Shown here piece by piece: positions 23,415 to 28,379 of a DNA stretch of 28,379 bases. The notes beneath the pieces are model-generated. The model did no database searches and had not been told where the DNA came from. It saw only the letters and a list, made by a program, of their open reading frames with translations. Within the stretch, counting starts at the first letter, position 1; each line of letters starts with the position of its first letter. Source of the DNA: a virus; the IMG/VR virus record IMGVR_UViG_3300027976_000160, positions 1 to 28,379 of that record; one strand, 5' to 3'. A program made the translations under genes and the position numbers.

Positions 23415-23993
23415 TTAGTATTTGTAGTTAATTATTTTATTGAATGAGGCTAAATCTTTTTTAAGGTTTTCACTAATTATATTATGTTTAGACGCTTGGT
23501 TAGCTAATCTGTTTGTTGATTCATTGACAGGGTCAATACCATTATCAACATCTAACACATCTAATGAATCGATACCTAAATATTGTGCTGCTTCTACTCG
23601 TGATACATCGTAATCATTGTCTTTATAACAATTACCACCAACACAAGCAACTTTTTTATCACCATTTTTGTAAATAACAATCTGTCCAAACTTATCAACA
23701 AATTGGTCGTACTGTGCTTTTTCATCTTTTGTTATTAGACTCCATAGTGTACCCTTACCCATATCCATCATTTCCTCATGAGAATTAACCACATGTCTAA
23801 CAACGTTTTCATCAAGTTCTTTATCATTACCTTTTCTAAGTTTTTTAAAGTCTGTCGCGTCAATCTTACCATTACTATTTACATCTAACTTACCTTGTTT
23901 ACCAGTTAATTTTTCTTCTTTTAACAAACCAGCTTCTCTCATTGTAGATTCAATAAGGTTAGTGATGTCACCTTTTTTTATAATTTTACCCAT
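23415..23993 (-). CDS. Putative virion protein with an EF-hand/dockerin-type calcium loop
   Basis: A 192-residue protein. After a basic helical N-terminus (MGKIIKKGDITNLIESTMRE) comes a canonical 12-residue calcium loop, D37-V-N39-S-N41-G-K43-I-D45-A-T-D48, with ligands at positions 1, 3, 5, 9 and 12 and Ile at 8, followed by a helix FKKLRKGND. A single such loop is typical of dockerin-like or calcium-stabilised structural proteins. The middle has a CVGGNC pair that could form a turn or bind metal. It lies between sheath and duplicated-repeat genes; a terminator and an ATATTTATTA box separate it from the sheath gene, so it probably starts a new transcript. Function is otherwise unknown. Confidence 0.72.
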   Translation of the reverse strand: MGKIIKKGDITNLIESTMREAGLLKEEKLTGKQGKLDVNSNGKIDATDFKKLRKGNDKELDENVVRHVVNSHEEMMDMGKGTLWSLITKDEKAQYDQFVDKFGQIVIYKNGDKKVACVGGNCYKDNDYDVSRVEAAQYLGIDSLDVLDVDNGIDPVNESTNRLANQASKHNIISENLKKDLASFNKIINYKY

Positions 23994-24007
23994 AGTTGTC
24001 TTTTGTA

Positions 24008-24017
24008 TAATAAATAT
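24008..24017 (-). promoter_or_regulatory. ATATTTATTA box upstream of the calcium-loop gene
   Basis: The minus-strand word ATATTTATTA lies 14 bases before the start at 23993 and directly after the sheath terminator. A new transcript has to start between the terminator and the gene, which supports a promoter function for this copy. Confidence 0.5.
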
Positions 24018-24030
24018 GTTATAATTCTAG

Positions 24031-24060
24031 AAAAAACCCATGGTCTTCCAACCACGGGTT
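24031..24060 (-). terminator. Rho-independent terminator after the tail sheath gene
   Basis: On the minus strand AACCCGTGGT, a six-base loop TGGAAG, and ACCATGGGTT pair over ten positions with one G-T, followed by TTTT. It lies 15 bases after the sheath stop codon and its T tract is on the minus-strand side. Confidence 0.88.
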
Positions 24061-24075
24061 AATTGTTATTTTATT

Positions 24076-26844
24076 TTAGATGTTATCAAATGATGCACCT
24101 GTTGGGGTTACATTAAATTCAACCTCGATGAACTCCAATGTTGGAATTGGTTTCAAGAAGATTTTACCCCTCATTTCATTTCTATCTATTTCCTCAGGGT
24201 CATCAGAAAGTACTACTCTAAAGTCAACAAGACCTCTTTCTTTTCTAATGTTATCCATAATTGGGTTAACTAAATTTAAGAATTGACTTCTTACGATTTG
24301 GTCGTTTTGTTCGAACAATAATCTTACCGCTACAGCTGACACTAATTTACGTGCTTGTAACAACAATCTTCTTATGTTAATTCTATCTAACAATGAATCT
24401 TTAACTTGTAGGTTTTTATTACCCCAAATGATTGTACCTTCGTCAGAGAAATAAGCCATTGGATTAATTCTACCTTCGTATAATGTATCCCTATCATCCT
24501 CAGTTAATTTAACTCTTGGTTGAATAGCTTTAGTAAGACCTCTTGAATAACCAGCAACAGCGAACCATGGAAAAGCAACGTTGTCTGTTAAGGCAATGTT
24601 TCTTACCACTTCTAATGTTGGTGGTAACCAAACATTAACTGTGTTTTCAGAATCTCTCTCTTGTATCCATGGCCAATATGTACATGTGTAGTTTGAGTCG
24701 ATGTCAGCTATATCTAATAAATCAACCATATCCGTTGTTGATGAGATGTCAGATGTTGAGAACCCTAATCCAGTTGTACTTGACGTATTGTTATAAGTAA
24801 CACCTTCCGAGGTTGTACAAACATATAATGAATCAGCTCTATCTTCTTCAATTAAATCAATAGCTTCATTTACTAAACCTAAGTTATCGGTGTAATCAAT
24901 ACCTGGTGTTGCGAATATATTAATATTAACCGATTCAGGGTTTCTAAATGTATCTAAACCATCAAGGTAAGCGTAATAATCAGATGTACCCTCAGTTGAA
25001 GTAATTAACTTAAATTGTCCGTCATTTGTTCCAGCTATATAACCAGGTTTACCAACTTTATATTTATCAGTGTTTGTTCTAGATGTTCTGTAACAATCCC
25101 AACCATCCCATCCTAGTTGCATTGCTAGGGTGAATTTTCTTGCGGATATTGATTCGTAATCAGTTCCTTCAATTCCAGCTTCACTTCTAAATTCAAGACT
25201 ACCAACGGCGTAATTACCAGCGACAGTAGCTCCAGAATCCATATGGAAACCTTTAGTTGTTGCCGACCATTGACTAGGTGAATTATCGTTAGTATAACCT
25301 TTCCAATTAAATAATGTTTGGTCAATACCTGTTGTATCTGAAATACCTAGGTATACTTTTTTAATTCTTTCGTTTGTTGGGTTGTAAGTTGTTTTGTAAT
25401 CGATGTATGGTGCTTGAATAGAACCAGGGTAATCTCTTACAATAAATCCTTCATAACCAGATGGGAACATATCAATTGAAGCGTTCTCATTAACAACAGC
25501 CATAACATATTTACTTCTTAATACGTTTTCACCATCAGCGGTACCAATTCTTCTAGCGATGTAGTTGTTAGAAGTTATGTCCATGTTACATTTACTAAAT
25601 CTTTCTAATATTGTTGGTCTAGCATCTAAATCATTAAATTCTCTTACAACAACGTCAAATGATTTATCACTTGGTCTAATGTTTTGTATAGATACTTTAA
25701 TTTCTTTATTAGCTGATGAACCATCTGAAATAGATATTAATTTAAAAAGTTTTTGAACTTCAGAACCACGTAACTCAGAAACTATCCACGGTGTTTCAGG
25801 TGTTTGGTATCCTTGTTTGTAATTTTCAAAGTTATTTGTTTGTGTAACAGAACCATTGATACCTAAAATGTATTTATTAGAAATCATATCCTCTAACATT
25901 TCAGGATAAATTTCTTCAACAAACACACCAGTTGATTTATCTTGACAAGATACACCAAATACACCAGATATGTAATTACTTGATGTTGAATCTAATGATA
26001 CCGTATATTCTGTTGTAACTGACGTTGCTGATGTCGTTGCTGATAAAGTGAATGAGGCTAATGGGTTAGTTAATAATGATGTTGTGTTACCCATATTAAG
26101 ACCCGTAGTCGGGTTAGTTCTAAATTTAAGTACATCACTAACGTGGTCAGCTCTTGACCTTAACATAGCAACCACTACATTGTTATACTCAGTGTAAGCT
26201 GTCGCTGTGTATGTAGTAACAGTACCACTAACAATACCAGAAGTTCCACCAGTTACACCTAATCCAATACCCATTGTTACTGATACACCAGTAAATGCTG
26301 TACCACTAGTTTTATCAAACACAATACCTTCTGGGTATGTAGTTACATCATTTGGGACAGCCACACCAGACGAAGTCGGTCCATTTGGAAATAGGCCTTC
26401 ATCATATAGAAATTTAGCATCAGCGTTATCGAAGTTATTATAAGTTAACCCAGTAAATGATGCTGTAAAAGTTGATGATACCCCAGCTGATATAGTACTT
26501 GGGTCATAATTAGCTATTGTTGTTAACATCCACGCTGAACCAGCATCATAACCATTCAACCCTAAAATTCTTGTTACGAATAATTGGTTTGATTCAGTTA
26601 AGTAGTGTTTCGCGATGTAAGATAACTCATATCTTGGTTTATTGTTTGAATCCTTTTTTGCGTTTAACCCACCGAAGATTGCTGTGAACTCATCATATTT
26701 TGATATGAAGATTGGTTCGAAAGCTGGACCTTTCACGGTTTCACCCACAAGACCTAATGTTGTTACACCAACTTGTTGTGCAACAAAAGTTAAATCTGTT
26801 TCTGAAGTGAATACACCTGGTGATACGAATATTTTACCTGCCAT
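24076..26844 (-). CDS. Tail sheath protein (gp18 family)
   Basis: A 922-residue protein. The N-terminus, with KIFVSPGVFTSETDLTFVAQ and VGETVKGPAFEPIFISKYDE, and the C-terminus, with WGNKNLQVKDSLLDRINIRR, LVNPIMDNIRKERGLVDFRV and GKIFLKPIPTLEFIEVEFNV, are characteristic of contractile sheath proteins. The conserved C-terminal region forms the inner layer that contacts the tube and links subunits. It is about 260 residues longer than T4 gp18 (659). The excess lies mostly in a Ser/Thr/Gly-rich, strand-forming region around residues 110-320, probably an extra surface domain. Transcription ends at the hairpin at 24031-24060. An ATATTTATTA box is 31 bases upstream of the start. Confidence 0.95.
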   Translation of the reverse strand: MAGKIFVSPGVFTSETDLTFVAQQVGVTTLGLVGETVKGPAFEPIFISKYDEFTAIFGGLNAKKDSNNKPRYELSYIAKHYLTESNQLFVTRILGLNGYDAGSAWMLTTIANYDPSTISAGVSSTFTASFTGLTYNNFDNADAKFLYDEGLFPNGPTSSGVAVPNDVTTYPEGIVFDKTSGTAFTGVSVTMGIGLGVTGGTSGIVSGTVTTYTATAYTEYNNVVVAMLRSRADHVSDVLKFRTNPTTGLNMGNTTSLLTNPLASFTLSATTSATSVTTEYTVSLDSTSSNYISGVFGVSCQDKSTGVFVEEIYPEMLEDMISNKYILGINGSVTQTNNFENYKQGYQTPETPWIVSELRGSEVQKLFKLISISDGSSANKEIKVSIQNIRPSDKSFDVVVREFNDLDARPTILERFSKCNMDITSNNYIARRIGTADGENVLRSKYVMAVVNENASIDMFPSGYEGFIVRDYPGSIQAPYIDYKTTYNPTNERIKKVYLGISDTTGIDQTLFNWKGYTNDNSPSQWSATTKGFHMDSGATVAGNYAVGSLEFRSEAGIEGTDYESISARKFTLAMQLGWDGWDCYRTSRTNTDKYKVGKPGYIAGTNDGQFKLITSTEGTSDYYAYLDGLDTFRNPESVNINIFATPGIDYTDNLGLVNEAIDLIEEDRADSLYVCTTSEGVTYNNTSSTTGLGFSTSDISSTTDMVDLLDIADIDSNYTCTYWPWIQERDSENTVNVWLPPTLEVVRNIALTDNVAFPWFAVAGYSRGLTKAIQPRVKLTEDDRDTLYEGRINPMAYFSDEGTIIWGNKNLQVKDSLLDRINIRRLLLQARKLVSAVAVRLLFEQNDQIVRSQFLNLVNPIMDNIRKERGLVDFRVVLSDDPEEIDRNEMRGKIFLKPIPTLEFIEVEFNVTPTGASFDNI

Positions 26845-26875
26845 TGATTTGTTTTTTTTTTAAGTAGTTATTTAA

Positions 26876-26885
26876 TAATAAATAT
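26876..26885 (-). promoter_or_regulatory. ATATTTATTA box upstream of the sheath gene
   Basis: The same minus-strand word as before four other genes, but here 31 bases before the start, with an A-rich leader between them. The longer distance fits a promoter better than a ribosome-binding role. Confidence 0.4.
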
Positions 26886-26908
26886 AATCGATAAACCCAA
26901 AAGAATTG

Positions 26909-26931
26909 TTATTGAGTAGAATACTCAATAA
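26909..26931. promoter_or_regulatory. Perfect inverted repeat, candidate operator
   Basis: TTATTGAGTA (26909-26918), a three-base centre GAA, and TACTCAATAA (26922-26931) form a perfect 10-base inverted repeat. It lies in the divergent gap between the sheath gene and the small ribbon-helix-helix candidate. TAAGTTTC at 26941-26948, one base off TAnnTTTG, follows it, so a protein bound here would cover the -35 region of such a promoter. There is no T tract, so it is not a terminator. Confidence 0.5.
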
Positions 26932-26980
26932 TTAGTATGATAAGTTTCTACCTTTTGACATACTTATAAAGAAAACACTA

Positions 26981-27133
26981 ATGAAAAGGATAAAAAACTT
27001 GAAAATAACACCAGCAACACATACGATTTTAAAAAAATATTGTGAAGAAAATGGGTTAAAGATGTTCGCTTTTGTTGAAAAGTTGATTAGGGACAAATGT
27101 ATTGACCCCAAAGATATCTATAATGAGGATTAA
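26981..27133 (+). CDS. Small ribbon-helix-helix (Arc/MetJ-type) DNA-binding candidate
   Basis: A 50-residue protein. The layout is a basic strand (MKRIKNLKIT), a first helix (PATHTILKKYCEENG), a turn (LKM) and a second helix (FAFVEKLIRDKC), then a short acidic tail. This matches the length and order of the ribbon-helix-helix fold, whose dimers bind short inverted repeats through the strand. A perfect inverted repeat lies 50 bases upstream, so it could regulate itself and the divergent sheath gene. Its last 4 bases overlap the end of the convergent patatin-like gene. The fold call is from pattern only. Confidence 0.6.
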   Translation: MKRIKNLKITPATHTILKKYCEENGLKMFAFVEKLIRDKCIDPKDIYNED

Positions 27134-28089
27134 CTGTTTAGTCCGATAGTACCATCAAATATTAGTTTAGGTTTACGTCTACCAATTAATTCATATGATT
27201 TATAGAATTGTGATTTAGCTGATTCAAAACCTTCTTCCCACCATTCGGTCATTGTATCTTTATTGAAGATTAATGCATTGTTGGTTAATTTTCTAGGTGT
27301 ATAATAAAAGTTAATCTTAACATCACCTTTTAATTCCGCTTTTAGATTAGCTAAACGAATGTCGTCACGAGATATTTCATTCATCATTAAATCCAACGAA
27401 CGAAGTAAATAATGAAATGGGTTTCTAATTCTTTCAGGTGTTAATGAAGAAAATTCTTTTTTTAATACAATAACATCAATATCGGTTGCTCCTCTATTAA
27501 TAGCCTCTTGTAGTGGAATACTTTCTAAAATACCACCATCTGCATAATCGTAACCACCCTTAGTGACAGGTTCCATAAACGGGGGTACTGTCGATGAAGC
27601 CAACATCCAATCACCAAAATCATTCCAACCATAATTATTAATTGATTTGTATTCGGTTTGTGCTAAAGTCATATTAGTAACACAGGATAAAACTTCTTTA
27701 TTAGATGACTTTATGATTTCAAAATCACGTTCAGTCATGAATTCATTAATTAAATTCCTTAGGTTAGATGCGTCACCAAAAGCGTTTTTCCTTCTGAACA
27801 CAACATTATATAACACATTAAGATAGTCAATACCAATTTTAGTTGACCCATTAACATCTTTTTTAATTTTAAATGGATTAATCTTAAATATTTTTTCTTG
27901 TGTCACATTTGTATATGCTTCCTTTAATTTATCTAATTCTTTTATAGCCAAAAAGGGAACCAATAAACTTCCAGTTGAAGTACCAATAAATAAATCATAG
28001 TCTCTGTGTTGTTCCTCAATAAGGTATTGTGCGACACCACCACCGAATGCCCCTTTACTACCACCACCTGAAACTACTAATGCTTTCAT
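27130..28089 (-). CDS. Patatin-like phospholipase
   Basis: A 319-residue protein from the ATG at 28089; the frame is open further upstream, but that part overlaps the preceding gene and is not needed. All patatin features are present: the oxyanion loop GGGSKGAFGG at 8-17, the nucleophile elbow GTSTG with S38, and the catalytic Asp in YADGG at D184. The DWMLASSTVPPF segment before it is typical of the family. Patatins are lipid acyl hydrolases with a Ser-Asp dyad. There is no signal peptide, so the enzyme would act in the cytoplasm on the inner membrane or in the virion. The start is 1 base after the stop of the upstream gene, so they form an operon. A role in lysis, membrane damage or entry is possible. 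Confidence 0.88.
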   Translation of the reverse strand: MKALVVSGGGSKGAFGGGVAQYLIEEQHRDYDLFIGTSTGSLLVPFLAIKELDKLKEAYTNVTQEKIFKINPFKIKKDVNGSTKIGIDYLNVLYNVVFRRKNAFGDASNLRNLINEFMTERDFEIIKSSNKEVLSCVTNMTLAQTEYKSINNYGWNDFGDWMLASSTVPPFMEPVTKGGYDYADGGILESIPLQEAINRGATDIDVIVLKKEFSSLTPERIRNPFHYLLRSLDLMMNEISRDDIRLANLKAELKGDVKINFYYTPRKLTNNALIFNKDTMTEWWEEGFESAKSQFYKSYELIGRRKPKLIFDGTIGLNS

Positions 28090-28090
28090 A

Positions 28091-28379
28091 TTAACCCTCG
28101 GTATTTGTAATCTCCATGTATGATATTGATAAATCAATTGCGTTAGCGTTACCACTATTGGATTGTATGTAATCGTTATTATCTAAGGTAAAGGTCCCAT
28201 CTAAAGCTTGGAAACTAGAACCTTGTGGGATTGTCACATTAAAAGCCATATGAAAAGTTTCAGTTGCTGACGTATCAACCCATGATAAATTAAATGATGT
28301 ATCAGCACTAAATACATTAGTGGCGTGTATTGTCTTTATCAAGTGTTTTGTTGTGGTTGTGTGAATTGATGTTAGTCCA
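28091..28379 (-). CDS. C-terminal part of an unidentified (probably structural) protein
   Basis: The frame is open to the right edge of the window, giving 95 visible residues with the N-terminus outside. The visible part is Ser/Thr/Asn-rich and strand-forming (VFSADTSFNLSWVDTSATET, FQALDGTFTLDNNDYIQSNS) and ends YMEITNTEG. It looks like a small beta-sandwich, as in virion surface or fibre-associated proteins, but no family was recognised. A TTG at 28342 is not a needed start because the frame continues upstream of it. It lies 1 base upstream of the patatin-like gene and is probably co-transcribed with it. Confidence 0.6.
   Translation of the reverse strand, partial: GLTSIHTTTTKHLIKTIHATNVFSADTSFNLSWVDTSATETFHMAFNVTIPQGSSFQALDGTFTLDNNDYIQSNSGNANAIDLSISYMEITNTEG

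Noticed and set aside
28090-28155. Upstream start for the patatin-like gene at 28155
   Set aside because: It would add 22 residues overlapping the preceding gene; the ATG at 28089 begins directly with the conserved strand and GGGSKG loop, and lies 1 base after the upstream stop.
1-28379. tRNA genes, integrase or attachment sites
   Set aside because: No cloverleaf-like stretch, integrase-type protein or paired direct repeats at gene ends were found by reading; the repeats present are all in-frame coding duplications.

Overview
The window is part of the genome of a large tailed bacteriophage with a contractile tail (myovirus). The sequence is AT-rich, genes are tightly packed, and starts lack a Shine-Dalgarno sequence. 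Three plus-strand genes have upstream elements of the Bacteroidota vegetative sigma-factor type (TTTG, about 19-20 bases, TAnnTTTG); two of these match fully. The host is therefore most likely a member of the Bacteroidota, for example a flavobacterium. No tRNA, rRNA, CRISPR array, insertion sequence or integration site was seen.

The minus strand carries the tail module, in the order usual for contractile tails, read from right to left. It starts with the C-terminal end of an unidentified protein (28379-28091) and a patatin-like phospholipase (28089-27130). The tail sheath (26844-24076) follows. Next come two small putative virion proteins, one with a calcium-loop motif and one with a recent internal duplication (23993-22488), then a HAD-fold enzyme and two small proteins (21880-20104). 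The tail tube (17574-17086) is next. A gp26-like tail/baseplate assembly protein (13793-13026) follows, apparently extended by a programmed ribosomal frameshift to 12857. After it come a 561-residue unknown, the tape measure protein (11133-8209), a 1302-residue baseplate/tube-initiator candidate with an inserted OmpA-like domain (8083-4175), a small LysM/gp53-like protein (4137-3817), and a very large structural protein that runs off the left edge.

Plus-strand accessory genes interrupt this module. They are two related homing-endonuclease-like proteins (13950-15731 and 17650-19254), an M20-type zinc peptidase (15804-16829), a ClpP-type serine protease (19347-20036), a 148-residue unknown (21993-22439) and a 50-residue ribbon-helix-helix candidate (26981-27133). 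The peptidase, ClpP and the 148-residue gene have host-type promoters, and all three end at strong hairpin terminators. Several minus-strand virion genes instead carry an ATATTTATTA-like box 12-31 bases before the start. This suggests two expression classes: host-polymerase accessory genes, and a virion class under another control.

Points most worth following up: the frameshift in the tail-assembly gene; the ATATTTATTA box; the shared N-terminal LIKKILKE tags that resemble capsid-targeting propeptides; the ClpP plus M20 peptidase pair as a possible protein-recycling module; the OmpA-like insertion in a baseplate protein; and recent in-frame duplications in the tape measure and in a small virion protein.
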